35,175 bases of DNA, taken from an uncultured Dialister sp. Its GTDB lineage: Bacteria > Bacillota > Negativicutes > Veillonellales > Dialisteraceae. A program made the translations under genes and the position numbers. Where the stretch lies: the NCBI GenBank assembly GCA_900545365.1, contig UQYL01000015.1:1-35175 (forward strand). The letters are read 5' to 3'. Position 1 is the stretch's first letter. Each line of letters begins with the position of its first letter. This document shows positions 14,145 to 22,357 of the stretch, piece by piece. Below the pieces are notes generated by a model. The model did not search any database. It was not told the origin of the DNA and saw only the letters and a list, made by a program, of their open reading frames with translations.

Positions 14145-14999
14145 ATGAACTGCATCACAGAGGAGGCGCGGGCAAAGATCAATCTCACCCTGCCCGTCCT
14201 GGGAAAGCGGCCCGACGGGTATCACGAGTTGGATACGATCATGATGAGCGTGACGCTCGCCGATACGGTGGAGCTCGTCCCGGCGGCGGGAATTTCTCTC
14301 GCCGTGGAGGGGAGCGCGCCGCGGGGGCCGGAGAATCTCATGTGGCGCGCGGCGGCGCTCTTTTTCAGGGAGACCGGAGGCGGGGGCGCGGCGATGCGCC
14401 TCATGAAGCGCGTCCCGTCAGAAGCGGGGCTCGGCGGGGGCTCGGCGGACGCGGCGGCGGTGCTCCGCGGGCTGAACCGCATGACCGGCGCGGGGCTTTC
14501 GCCGGCGGAGCTGGCGTCTCTCGGCGCGGAGCTCGGCGCAGACGTTCCATTCTGCGTCGTCGGCGGCTGCGCCCGGTGCGGCGGCATCGGGGAGAAGCTG
14601 AAGCGACTCCCCCCGTGGCCGGGGCTGCCTCTCCTCATCGTGCGGCCGGACATCTCCGTCAGCACGGAAAAGGCCTACGCGGAGCTGGACCGGCGGAGCG
14701 GCGCGGGGAAAAATACGTCCGACGCGGCGGAGGCGGCCATCCGCGCGGGAGACTTCCCGGCGCTCGCGGCGGCGCTGTCCAATGATTTTGAGGACGCTCT
14801 CTTCCCGCTGGAGCCGCGTCTCCGGGAAGCGGCGGAAGCCGTCCGCGCTCTTGGCCGGCCGGCGCTCATGAGCGGCAGCGGCTCGGCGTTCTTCCTTTTT
14901 GTCCCGCCGGCGGCGCGGGGAAAGGCAGCGGCGGCATTCCGCGCGGCCCATCCGGGGTGGTTCGCGGCGGAAGCGGAAACGGCGGGCGGTTATTTTTAA
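14145..14999 (+). CDS. ispE: 4-diphosphocytidyl-2-C-methyl-D-erythritol kinase
   Basis: A 284-residue GHMP kinase of the MEP isoprenoid pathway; it phosphorylates CDP-methylerythritol at the 2-hydroxyl. The N-terminal signature AKINLTLPVLGKRPDGYHELDTIM (about 9-32) is specific to IspE: the Lys and Asn bind substrate and Asp begins the conserved DGYHEL. The ATP loop is PSEAGLGGGSADAAA (about 91-105). The C-terminal GHMP motif appears as RPALMSGSGSAFFLF. The length fits the family. AAGGAG lies upstream of the ATG. It stands alone, ending at a bidirectional terminator. Confident. Confidence 0.96.
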   Translation: MNCITEEARAKINLTLPVLGKRPDGYHELDTIMMSVTLADTVELVPAAGISLAVEGSAPRGPENLMWRAAALFFRETGGGGAAMRLMKRVPSEAGLGGGSADAAAVLRGLNRMTGAGLSPAELASLGAELGADVPFCVVGGCARCGGIGEKLKRLPPWPGLPLLIVRPDISVSTEKAYAELDRRSGAGKNTSDAAEAAIRAGDFPALAAALSNDFEDALFPLEPRLREAAEAVRALGRPALMSGSGSAFFLFVPPAARGKAAAAFRAAHPGWFAAEAETAGGYF

Positions 15000-15005
15000 A
15001 AGGCA

Positions 15006-15047
15006 AAAGAAAAACACTGCGTGATGGATGTACGCAGTGTTTTTTTA
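15006..15047. terminator. Bidirectional terminator between ispE and brnQ
   Basis: Stem AAACACTGCG (15012-15021) / CGCAGTGTTT (15033-15042) with A and T runs on the two sides. Confidence 0.88.
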
Positions 15048-15056
15048 TGGAATGGC

Positions 15057-16412
15057 TCAGGCGTCCTGCGGCGCTGTTTCTTCCAGCTCTTCTCTGCCCG
15101 GTTTCCGTCCCGTGATGACGTAGAGGACGAGGCCGAGGACGAGGCCCGCGAAAAAGATCGGCAGCCATGCGAGACCATAGGAGGCGAGCGGCAGGGAGGC
15201 CATGAGGGCGTCCGCCGAGGCGGGGGTGAGGCCCAGCACATGGAGCCCGTCATAAAGGGCGGGGAAGAAGGTGAAGAAGGTCGCTGTGCGGTGCACGATG
15301 GGCGAGCTGTGGAACGCGCCGTTCAGGAAGGTGAGGATGATGAGGGCGATGGTGAGCGGGTACAGGAAGACCAGCACGGGGATCGCCGCGGAGATGATGG
15401 TGGTGAGACCGAAATTCGCGATGCCGCAGGAGAGGACGGCGAAGATCGTGGCAAAGCGGTGCGCGGAGACGCCGGGCACCAGATTATGGAAGAGCGCCGA
15501 TACCGCCGCGATGAGACCGATGCTCGTGGTGAGGCATGCCAGCAGGACGATGATCGCCAGGAGGAAGGGGCCCACCGAGCCGAAATACCAATGCATGGAG
15601 CCGACGATGATGGGTACGCCGTTCTCCTGCATGCCCAGGGGAACCACGGAGGACGCGCCGATAAATCCGAGGAAGACATAGATGATGGACATGAACCCCA
15701 TGGCGACGATGCCGCTGCGGAGCGTGTCCCAGGCGATGTCCCGCTGCCGGGTGAGCCCCGCCATGCGGAGGGCATTCACCACGAGGATGCCGAAGAGCAG
15801 GCCCGCCAGGCCGTCCATGGTGTTGTAGCCTTCCATGATGCCGGAAGAGAAGGCTGTGAATCCGTCGCCGTACTTTTTCATATCCGACGGAGCCTGCCAT
15901 TCGCCGAGGGGCGCGAAGAGATACGCCGCGAAGAGCGCGAAGAGCAGCACCAGCATGATCGGAGTGAGCACCTTGCCCACCCGGTCGACCAGCTTCGACG
16001 GCGTCACGGCGAGCCACCACGAAAGGGCGAAAAAGAGAATGGAGAATACGAAAAGCCCCGTCTGGCTGCTCACGCCGAGGAGCGGCGTGACAGACATTTC
16101 ATACGACGTGGAGCACGTACGGGGAATGGCGAAGAACGGTCCGATGGTGAGGGAGATCGCCGCCACCATGAAAATGCCGTACCACGGCGCGACCCGCCCG
16201 GCGATGTCCTGAAGATTTTTCCCGGAGAAGCACACCGTGACCACGCCGAGAAGCGGCAGTCCGCAGCCGGTGATCAGGAAGCCGATGATGGCGGGAATGG
16301 TGTTCGTTCCCGCGTGCTGGCCGAGAAAGGGCGGGAAGATGATATTTCCCGCGCCGAAAAAGAGCGCGAAGAGCATGAGCCCTATGGCGATGAATGCGTT
16401 TTTGCTTTTCAT
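15057..16412 (-). CDS. brnQ: Branched-chain amino acid:cation symporter, BrnQ copy 1
   Basis: A 451-residue, 12-helix carrier of the LIVCS family, which imports leucine, isoleucine and valine with Na+ or H+. Diagnostic segments are the N-terminal LFALFFGAGNIIFPPFLG (about 15-32), TIGPFFAIPRTCSTSYEM, GYNTMDGLAGLLFGILVVNAL and FLGFIGASSVVPLGM. It is closely similar along its length to the gene at 16542 and lies directly downstream of it. A terminator and its own strong promoter (TTGACA-17-CATAAT) separate the two, so each can be controlled alone. GGGGGAA precedes the ATG. The C-terminal tail EELEETAPQDA differs from copy 2. Confidence 0.94.
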   Translation of the reverse strand: MKSKNAFIAIGLMLFALFFGAGNIIFPPFLGQHAGTNTIPAIIGFLITGCGLPLLGVVTVCFSGKNLQDIAGRVAPWYGIFMVAAISLTIGPFFAIPRTCSTSYEMSVTPLLGVSSQTGLFVFSILFFALSWWLAVTPSKLVDRVGKVLTPIMLVLLFALFAAYLFAPLGEWQAPSDMKKYGDGFTAFSSGIMEGYNTMDGLAGLLFGILVVNALRMAGLTRQRDIAWDTLRSGIVAMGFMSIIYVFLGFIGASSVVPLGMQENGVPIIVGSMHWYFGSVGPFLLAIIVLLACLTTSIGLIAAVSALFHNLVPGVSAHRFATIFAVLSCGIANFGLTTIISAAIPVLVFLYPLTIALIILTFLNGAFHSSPIVHRTATFFTFFPALYDGLHVLGLTPASADALMASLPLASYGLAWLPIFFAGLVLGLVLYVITGRKPGREELEETAPQDA

Positions 16413-16461
16413 GAAATTCCCCCGATTTTGTCATTTCCGCGTCAAAAGCGCAGATAAAACT

Positions 16462-16490
16462 ATTATGAAGGCCCGCCAGCCGGATGTCAA
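16462..16490 (-). promoter_or_regulatory. Promoter of brnQ copy 1
   Basis: Minus-strand TTGACA (16490-16485), 17 bases, CATAAT (16467-16462). Confidence 0.75.
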
Positions 16491-16502
16491 CGACAGGCAA
16501 AA

Positions 16503-16525
16503 GAAAAAGCCCGCGTGAAGCGGGC
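16503..16525 (-). terminator. Terminator of brnQ copy 2
   Basis: Stem GCCCGC (16509-16514) / GCGGGC (16520-16525), followed on the minus strand by TTTTTCTT. Confidence 0.78.
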
Positions 16526-16541
16526 CGCGCCGGGAAGACGG

Positions 16542-17882
16542 TCATTCTTTTCCGGCGTATTCTTCCGAAGGCTTTCTGCCGGACGCCAGGTAGAGGAGCC
16601 AGCCCAGCAGGAAGCCTGCCGCGAAGATGGGGAACCATGCCAGGCCGTACTGCGCGAGAGGCAGGGCGTTCATGACGGAGACGACAGATTTCGGCACGGC
16701 GTCCAGCACGGCCAGTCCGTCATAGAGCGCGGGGAAGAAGGTGAAGAGCGTCGCCGTGCGGTGCACGAGGGGCGAGCCGCGGAAGGCGCCGTTCAGGAAA
16801 GTGAGGATGATGAGCGCCACCGTCAGCGGATAGAGGAAGACCAGCACGGGCACGGCGGCCTTGATGATGGTGGTGAGGCCGAAATTCGCGATGCCGCAGG
16901 AGAGGAGCGAGAAGACCGTGACGAATGTCTTCGTGGAGACTGACGGTACAAGGGCGTGGAAGAGGGCGGATACGGACGCCACGAGGCCGATGCTCGTGGT
17001 GAGGCACGCCAGGAGGACGATTACCGAGAGGAGCAGCGGGCCGGCGGCGCCGAAATACCAGTTCATGGAGCCCACCAGAAGGGGCGCGCCGTTTTCCTGC
17101 ATGCCCAGGGGCACTACGGAAGACGCGCCGATGAAGCCGAGGAAGACATAGATGATGCACATGAAAAACATGGCCACCACGCCGCTGCGGAGCGTGTCGC
17201 CGGCGATGGCGTGCGGGTCGGTACGTCCGGTGAGGCGCACTGCGTCCACCACGAGGATGCCGAAGAGCAGACCCGCCAGACCGTCCATGGTATTGTACCC
17301 TTCAATGAAGCCGGAGGAAAAAGCAGAAGCGGCGTCGCCGTACTTTGCCGCCGCCGGAGCCTGCCACTCACCCATGGGCGCGGTGATGTACGCGGCAAAG
17401 AGCGCGAAGAGCAGCACCAGCATGATCGGCGTCAGCAGTTTGCCCACCCGGTCCACCAGTTTCGACGGGGAGACAGAGAGCCACCACGTGAGAGCGAAGA
17501 AGAGGAGAGAATAGACGAAAAGACCGGCCTGTCCGAAGCTGCCCAGAATGGGGACGACAGACATTTCATACGACGTGGAGCATGTGCGGGGGATGGCGAA
17601 GAACGGTCCGATGGTGAGGGAGATCGCCGCCACCATGAAGATGCCGTACCACGGCGCGACGCGCGCCCCCATGCCCTGGAGATTCTTGCCGGACCAGCCT
17701 ACGGAGACGACGCCCAGAAGGGGCAGCCCGCAGCCGGTAATGAGGAATCCCACCATGGCGGGGATGGTGTTCGTTCCCGCCTGCTGGCCGAGATACGGCG
17801 GGAAGATCAGATTGCCCGCGCCGAAGAAGAGGGCGAAGAGCATGAGCCCGATGGCAATAAAAGCGTTTTTCTGTTTGTTCAT
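16542..17882 (-). CDS. brnQ: Branched-chain amino acid:cation symporter, BrnQ copy 2
   Basis: A 446-residue second BrnQ carrier with the same helix pattern and signatures (LFALFFGAGNLIFPPYLG, TIGPFFAIPRTCSTSYEM, GYNTMDGLAGLLFGILVVDA). Its N-terminal 60 residues differ from copy 1 at only a few positions, and differences cluster in loops such as YITAPMGEWQAPAAAKYG, pointing to tandem duplication. The start at 17882 is fixed by GGAGGTG upstream; the frame stays open to 17981 without a site. Its own promoter is TTGACA-17-TATCAT (minus, 17963-17935). Two copies may differ in affinity or preferred substrate. Confidence 0.94.
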   Translation of the reverse strand: MNKQKNAFIAIGLMLFALFFGAGNLIFPPYLGQQAGTNTIPAMVGFLITGCGLPLLGVVSVGWSGKNLQGMGARVAPWYGIFMVAAISLTIGPFFAIPRTCSTSYEMSVVPILGSFGQAGLFVYSLLFFALTWWLSVSPSKLVDRVGKLLTPIMLVLLFALFAAYITAPMGEWQAPAAAKYGDAASAFSSGFIEGYNTMDGLAGLLFGILVVDAVRLTGRTDPHAIAGDTLRSGVVAMFFMCIIYVFLGFIGASSVVPLGMQENGAPLLVGSMNWYFGAAGPLLLSVIVLLACLTTSIGLVASVSALFHALVPSVSTKTFVTVFSLLSCGIANFGLTTIIKAAVPVLVFLYPLTVALIILTFLNGAFRGSPLVHRTATLFTFFPALYDGLAVLDAVPKSVVSVMNALPLAQYGLAWFPIFAAGFLLGWLLYLASGRKPSEEYAGKE

Positions 17883-17934
17883 GGGATTCACCTCCGATGG
17901 CATGAGAAACAGAGCAAAAGAAATAATTTTATCT

Positions 17935-17963
17935 ATGATAATGTGGTCTGTCGGGCCTGTCAA
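17935..17963 (-). promoter_or_regulatory. Promoter of brnQ copy 2
   Basis: Minus-strand TTGACA (17963-17958), 17 bases, TATCAT (17940-17935). Confidence 0.7.
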
Positions 17964-18226
17964 TGCGTACCGCTTCTGCAAAGATGAAATAAATGAATAA
18001 AAAGGAAAAACAGAGAGCCGATCCCCGCCGGGAAAGACACTGTCTGCGGGAAGCCGTTCCTTCGCGGGCCGCTTTCTCCGTGCTGACCGACGGCGCGTTG
18101 CAAAGGGACTGTTCAGCCGCCGTTGCGGGAGGGGCGGGCCGGTGCTATAATGAAGCCCTGAAATATAGAAATGAATATATAATGAGAGAAAATAATAGCA
18201 GCAAATCTATAAAAGAGGGGAGAAAA
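17964..18226. other. Intergenic region between brnQ copy 2 and the MFS gene
   Basis: Together with the brnQ promoter this gene-free region spans about 345 bases. Besides the two divergent promoters nothing clear is seen. A plus-strand frame is open from 17993 into the MFS gene, but it lacks a ribosome site and crosses the MFS promoter, so it is treated as leader. Confidence 0.5.
18123..18151 (+). promoter_or_regulatory. Promoter of the MFS gene at 18227
   Basis: TTGCGG (18123-18128), 17 bases, TATAAT (18146-18151) with an extended TGC just before the -10. Confidence 0.7.
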
Positions 18227-19432
18227 ATGATCAGGGATGAGAGAATGAGGCCCGTCGTGCTGCTGGCGGCGGTGACGGCGCTTTGCCTCGTAGGCGACTC
18301 CATGCTGTATGTGGCGCTGCCGGTGCACTGGGAAGAATTCGGCCTGACTTCGCTCTGGCAGGCGGGGGCGCTCCTCTCGGTGAACCGTCTCGTTCGACTG
18401 CCGCTCAATCCGGCCGTGAGCCGCCTCTACCGGCGGATCTCCGCGCGGAGCGGCATGCTGCTGGCGGCGGCCCTCGCGGCGGCGACGACGGCGGGATACG
18501 GTCTGGCCGGGAGCTTCGCGGCGCTCATCGTTCTCCGCGCGCTGTGGGGACTGGCCTGGACGTTTCTCCGGCTGGGCGCGTACTTCACGGTGCTCACCAC
18601 GGCGGATGACAGCAGTCAGGGCCGGGCCATGGGGATGTACAACGGCCTCATGCGGACGGGGAGCCTCTTCGGCATGCTCCTCGGCGGCGTCCTCGCCGAT
18701 ACGTGGGGCACCGGCCTGACGTGCGCCTTCTTCGCGTCGGTGTCCGTCCTGGCGGTGCCGCTCATCTGGTTCGCCGTGCCGCGGAACACGAAAGGCATGG
18801 CGGAGGAAGCGGCCGCCGGAGAAGACGGCTATTCCCTCTTCTCTCACTGGAAAGTGCTTTCCGTGCTTCTCATCGGCACGGCGGTGGCCTTCGTCTATCA
18901 GGGCATGCTCATCTCCACGCTGAGCTATCTCGTGAAGATCCGCATTCCCGCGGGGCTCGATCTGGGATGGGCGCTTGTCGGCGCGGCTTCCCTCGGCGGC
19001 GTCCTCCAGGCCGTCCGGTGGAGCTGGGAGCCTTTCCTCGCGCCTTTCTTCGGCTGGCTCTCCGATCATCCCCGGGCGGGGCGGAAGAAGACGTTCATCG
19101 TTTCCTCCCTGATCGGCGCGGCGCTCTTTGCTTTCCTTCCGGCAGATATGGGCCTGCTGCCGTGGCTCCTGCTGCTCCTCCTGCTGCAGGTGACGGCGAC
19201 GGCGCTCACCACGGCAGGCGACGCGGTGGCGGCCGATACGGCGGTGCGGTCCGGCGCGAAGATCAAAGTCATCACCGCCTACTCCGTACTCACCGATGTG
19301 GGCGCGGCGGCGGGACCGGCGGCGGCGTTTGCGCTGAATCAGTACAGCAGTCCCTGGGCGTCGTGCCGGCTGGCGTCGCTCCTTCTCCTCCTCGCCGCGG
19401 CGGGTTATTTCTTCGTTTCCCGGAGAGGCTGA
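18227..19432 (+). CDS. Major facilitator superfamily transporter
   Basis: A 401-residue MFS protein with about 12 helices. Helix 2 and the following loop read VNRLVRLPLNPAVSRLYRRISARSG, in the position of the MFS basic loop. Helix 4-5 holds ALWGLAWTFLRLGAYFTVL, and RAMGMYNGLMRTGSLFGMLLGGVLAD (about 125-150) is typical of drug or metabolite exporters. A second basic loop, GWLSDHPRAGRKKTF, lies after helix 8. The start at 18227 follows AGAGGGGAG and lies downstream of the promoter. The MarR gene begins 69 bases after it with its own promoter and may control it. The substrate is unknown. Confidence 0.86.
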   Translation: MIRDERMRPVVLLAAVTALCLVGDSMLYVALPVHWEEFGLTSLWQAGALLSVNRLVRLPLNPAVSRLYRRISARSGMLLAAALAAATTAGYGLAGSFAALIVLRALWGLAWTFLRLGAYFTVLTTADDSSQGRAMGMYNGLMRTGSLFGMLLGGVLADTWGTGLTCAFFASVSVLAVPLIWFAVPRNTKGMAEEAAAGEDGYSLFSHWKVLSVLLIGTAVAFVYQGMLISTLSYLVKIRIPAGLDLGWALVGAASLGGVLQAVRWSWEPFLAPFFGWLSDHPRAGRKKTFIVSSLIGAALFAFLPADMGLLPWLLLLLLLQVTATALTTAGDAVAADTAVRSGAKIKVITAYSVLTDVGAAAGPAAAFALNQYSSPWASCRLASLLLLLAAAGYFFVSRRG

Positions 19433-19441
19433 GCTTCCTCC

Positions 19442-19486
19442 TTGCGCAATGGGGAAAAATGGCCTATACTTTGATTAGTTGACTAA
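19442..19486 (+). promoter_or_regulatory. MarR promoter with downstream operator-like dyad
   Basis: TTGCGC (19442-19447), 17 bases, TATACT (19465-19470). The inverted repeat TTAGT-TG-ACTAA (19475-19486) covers the expected transcription start, a natural site for MarR autorepression. Confidence 0.65.
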
Positions 19487-19501
19487 CGAAAGGAGCAGAC
19501 C

Positions 19502-19984
19502 ATGGCGCAGATCAGCATCCCTGCCAGAGAAGAACTGGAAGCCTATGCGGCGAAAAATCCCCTCATCCGCCCGGCGGAAGTGCTGGCCATGCTTCGGGTG
19601 CTCCGGGCGGGGGAAGCGGTGGAGACGGAGATCTTCGACAGGCCGCTTCGGGAATTCGGCATATCCCGCGGGAAATTCAGCGTGCTCATCATCCTCTTCC
19701 AGATGGAGGGGCCCGTCCGGCCGTCCCGGCTGGCGGAGATCGCCGGGGTGACGCGGGCCACCATCAGCATGATGCTCACCCGCATGAAGCGGGACGGACT
19801 GGTGGAGGAATTTATCGATGAAAAAGACCGGCGGCAGAAGAGCATCCGCCTCACCGCGAAGGGGCGGCGGATCATGGAGGAACTCATGCCTCTCCATTAC
19901 CAGCACGTGTCGCAGATGATGGGGAAACTCACCGGCGGGGAGCAGGAAGAGCTCATCCGTCTCCTGAAAAAGATCACCGACTGA
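19502..19984 (+). CDS. MarR-family transcriptional regulator
   Basis: A 160-residue MarR repressor. The DNA-binding core is visible: ISRGKFSVLIILFQMEGPVRPSRLAEIAG (about 54-82), recognition helix VTRATISMMLTRMKRDGLV (about 83-101), then wing EFIDEKDRRQKSIRLTAKG with the conserved DRR. The long N-terminal helix (1-50) and C-terminal helices (115-160) form the dimer interface. ACGAAAGGAG lies before the ATG. It has its own promoter with an operator-like dyad. Context suggests it controls the MFS gene upstream or itself; the ligand is unknown. Confidence 0.9.
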   Translation: MAQISIPAREELEAYAAKNPLIRPAEVLAMLRVLRAGEAVETEIFDRPLREFGISRGKFSVLIILFQMEGPVRPSRLAEIAGVTRATISMMLTRMKRDGLVEEFIDEKDRRQKSIRLTAKGRRIMEELMPLHYQHVSQMMGKLTGGEQEELIRLLKKITD

Positions 19985-20010
19985 AAGCTGCGGGGCGCCG
20001 CGGCTTTTTT
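19985..20010 (+). terminator. Terminator of the MarR gene at 19502
   Basis: A 9-pair stem AAGCTGCGG/CCGCGGCTT with a GGCG loop, then a T run. Confidence 0.78.
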
Positions 20011-20061
20011 CGTGGAACGATTCATCATGGGAAAGGATTCTCATGTTTTTTTAATTTTTGG

Positions 20062-20090
20062 TTGACGCAGGGATAAGAGGCAGATATAAT
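20062..20090 (+). promoter_or_regulatory. Promoter of the cobalamin uptake operon
   Basis: TTGACG (20062-20067), 17 bases, TATAAT (20085-20090). Confidence 0.8.
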
Positions 20091-20094
20091 GAGG

Positions 20095-20225
20095 CAGAAG
20101 ATCGGGGAATCCGGTGGGAATCCGGAGCTGTCACGCAGCTGTATCGCCGAGTCCGGGGGCCGCGGGTCCTTCGCAGGGAGACCGCCGGATGATGACGCCG
20201 AGCCAGGGCGCCGGTCTTCGGAGAT
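20095..20225 (+). ncRNA. Cobalamin riboswitch
   Basis: The conserved core GGGAATCCGGTGGGAATCC (20104-20122) is followed by the GCTGTCACGCAGCTGTA element (20127-20143) and the B12 box AGCCAGGGCGCCGGTC (20201-20216). The spacing fits the cobalamin aptamer. It lies just after a strong promoter and about 120 bases before the btuB-like start, so it should switch the operon off when cobalamin is plentiful. No obvious strong intrinsic terminator follows, so control may act on translation through the 20226-20340 stretch; that is inference. Confidence 0.92.
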
Positions 20226-20343
20226 CGTGTGGAACGCCTGCGGAAGACGGGCGCCGCGGAAGGCTGAGGCCTTTTGCTGGCGTGCGCTTTCGCGGGATTT
20301 TTTAGTGCTTTCAGGGAAACAGGGAAGGCAGGAGGAGACAGAA

Positions 20344-22314
20344 ATGAAAAAAATGACAGGAGCGGCCGCTCTCTGCGCGGCGTGGCTCTGCGGATGCGGC
20401 GCGGCGCTGGCGGCGCAGCCGGAAACAGACACCATAGGGGGGCCGGTATACGGACTGGACGCGGTGATCGTCACGGCGTCCCGCGAGCCGGAGCTGGCCC
20501 GCGACGCCGACGCGGACGTGTCGGTCATCACAGCGGATGAGATCGAAAAGAATCACTACGCCAATGTGGCGGAAGCGGTAAAGCGGGTGCCCGGCGTGGT
20601 AGCTACCGGACACAGCGGGAATGGGCAGAGTTCTATTTCCGATAAGATCATCATTAATGGTTCAGATAAAGTGGTCGTCCTCGTGGACGGCATGCGCGTC
20701 AATACGAACGGGAATACATTCAATTCGGCTGACCTTGGCTCGATCGTCAATATGGACAATGTCGACCGTATCGAAGTGCTGAAAGGCTCCGCGTCGAATC
20801 TGTACGGCTCGGAAGCTATGGGCGGCGTCATCCAGATCTTCACGAAGAAGCCCGAAGAAGACACGGTGCGGACGAAGCTCACCCTCTCCGGCGGCAGCTA
20901 TGACAGCGAGAATTACCGCATCTACAACGAAGGCCGCACGAAGGACGGCTTCTTCTGGACCGTGGGCGCGCAGAAAGAGCTCCAGGGCGATTACAAAGAC
21001 GGCTGGGGCCGCCATGTCATCAATCATCTGAACGCGGAATCGTGGAACGTGAAGGCCGGGCAGGACTTCGGCGACGATTCGTCTCTCGTCTTCCAGTACA
21101 GCCGGTACAAAGCGGATTACACCCGCCCGGATCAGGGAACGATCGATACGTTGGCAGATAAGGGCAAGAAAGACAATGAGCGCATGAGCCTCCAGTACCG
21201 CGCGAAGATCAACGACCGCCTGAGCAATCAGCTTTCTTTATATAGAAATGAATCGAAGATCAACGACAATTATAATAATCCGCTGAATAAAACGACCAGC
21301 GGTCGCACGGATATGACCATGCGCACCACCGGCGTGTCTGATCAGCTCACCTATGTTATGAACAATCAGACCATCACCGGCGGCTTTGACTGGTACAAAG
21401 ACGAATTGCCCCATTATCAGGGGACGTATTTTGATTATGTCCCTGGCGCGGGCGGCGAGTGGGTATCAGATGAAAAATTCGTACAGGGGATGGAAGGAAA
21501 GAGCATCACCACGACGGCTTTCTATATCCAGGATCAGTGGGACATCAATGAGAAGTGGAGCCTCACGCCGGGCGTGCGGGTAGACCACAATTCCCAGTTC
21601 GGCACGCACACCTCGCCGAGCCTCTCCGTGGGGTACGACGCGGATGACCGCACCCATTACTACGCGAGCTGGAAAGAATTCTTCATCGCTCCGAACCTGT
21701 ACCAGCTGTATCACAATGCCTATGGGGATCCGAATCTTGACCCGGCGGAAGGATGGACGGCGGAGATCGGCGCGAACCGCCAGTTCAGCGACACCCTCTC
21801 CGGCTCCATCAGCCTTTTCCACCAGCATGCGAAGAATATGTTTGGATTTATCGGCGTTCGTTATGCGAATACCGGAGAGATCGATCAGGACGGCGTGAAC
21901 CTGTCTCTCCAGAAGAAGGCGGGCGAACACTTTGACCTGAATCTGGGCTACAGCTATATTCATGCGGACGCGGCCAATTCCAATGCATTTGCAAATCTGC
22001 CGAAACACCGCCTCACTGTAGGCGCAGATTATCATAATGCAGGCCTGACGGTCAATCTCGACGGTACGGGCATCATGAACCGGTATCATGGTGCGTCTAA
22101 TCCGGTCATGGCGGACTACGCTAGCTACTGGGTATGGGATCTGGCGGCGGACTATAAAGTCGCAGGAAGCGGCATTACTGTCTTCGGCCGCGTGAACAAC
22201 ATTTTCGATCAGTTCTATACGGACATTGGAACAAGTTTCACCGGGCCGGACGGTCTCGGCTGGTATTCCGCACCGGGACGGAACTTCACCGTCGGCGTGT
22301 CTTATGAATTCTGA
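20344..22314 (+). CDS. btuB: TonB-dependent outer-membrane receptor, probable cobalamin receptor
   Basis: A 656-residue TonB-dependent receptor. Signal peptide about 1-25 (MKKMTGAAALCAAW...ALAA). A TonB-box-like strand, DAVIVTASR (about 40-48), resembles the BtuB box. The plug domain (about 50-165) includes VSVITADEIEKNHY, AVKRVPGV, VVLVDGMRVN and RIEVLKGSASNLYGSEAMGGVI. The remaining 490 residues form the 22-strand barrel, ending in YEF. The start at 20344 follows GGAGGAGAC and gives a proper signal; an open frame back to 20089 runs through the riboswitch and is not coding. The riboswitch makes cobalamin the likely ligand, though close relatives can carry other corrinoids. Confidence 0.93.
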   Translation: MKKMTGAAALCAAWLCGCGAALAAQPETDTIGGPVYGLDAVIVTASREPELARDADADVSVITADEIEKNHYANVAEAVKRVPGVVATGHSGNGQSSISDKIIINGSDKVVVLVDGMRVNTNGNTFNSADLGSIVNMDNVDRIEVLKGSASNLYGSEAMGGVIQIFTKKPEEDTVRTKLTLSGGSYDSENYRIYNEGRTKDGFFWTVGAQKELQGDYKDGWGRHVINHLNAESWNVKAGQDFGDDSSLVFQYSRYKADYTRPDQGTIDTLADKGKKDNERMSLQYRAKINDRLSNQLSLYRNESKINDNYNNPLNKTTSGRTDMTMRTTGVSDQLTYVMNNQTITGGFDWYKDELPHYQGTYFDYVPGAGGEWVSDEKFVQGMEGKSITTTAFYIQDQWDINEKWSLTPGVRVDHNSQFGTHTSPSLSVGYDADDRTHYYASWKEFFIAPNLYQLYHNAYGDPNLDPAEGWTAEIGANRQFSDTLSGSISLFHQHAKNMFGFIGVRYANTGEIDQDGVNLSLQKKAGEHFDLNLGYSYIHADAANSNAFANLPKHRLTVGADYHNAGLTVNLDGTGIMNRYHGASNPVMADYASYWVWDLAADYKVAGSGITVFGRVNNIFDQFYTDIGTSFTGPDGLGWYSAPGRNFTVGVSYEF

Positions 22315-22357
22315 GGTAGTGTCTGCCTGACAGGCGGATGTTTCCGGGGAGGGAGCC

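Noticed and set aside
15021..17987. Two long plus-strand open frames opposite the brnQ genes.
   Set aside because: Highly charged antisense translations of hydrophobic carriers; the similarity between them only reflects the brnQ duplication.
17993..18226. An in-frame N-terminal extension of the MFS protein.
   Set aside because: It crosses a consensus promoter and lacks a ribosome site; the start at 18227 has AGAGGGGAG.
20089..20343. An in-frame N-terminal extension of the TonB receptor.
   Set aside because: This stretch is the cobalamin riboswitch; the signal peptide and ribosome site place the start at 20344.
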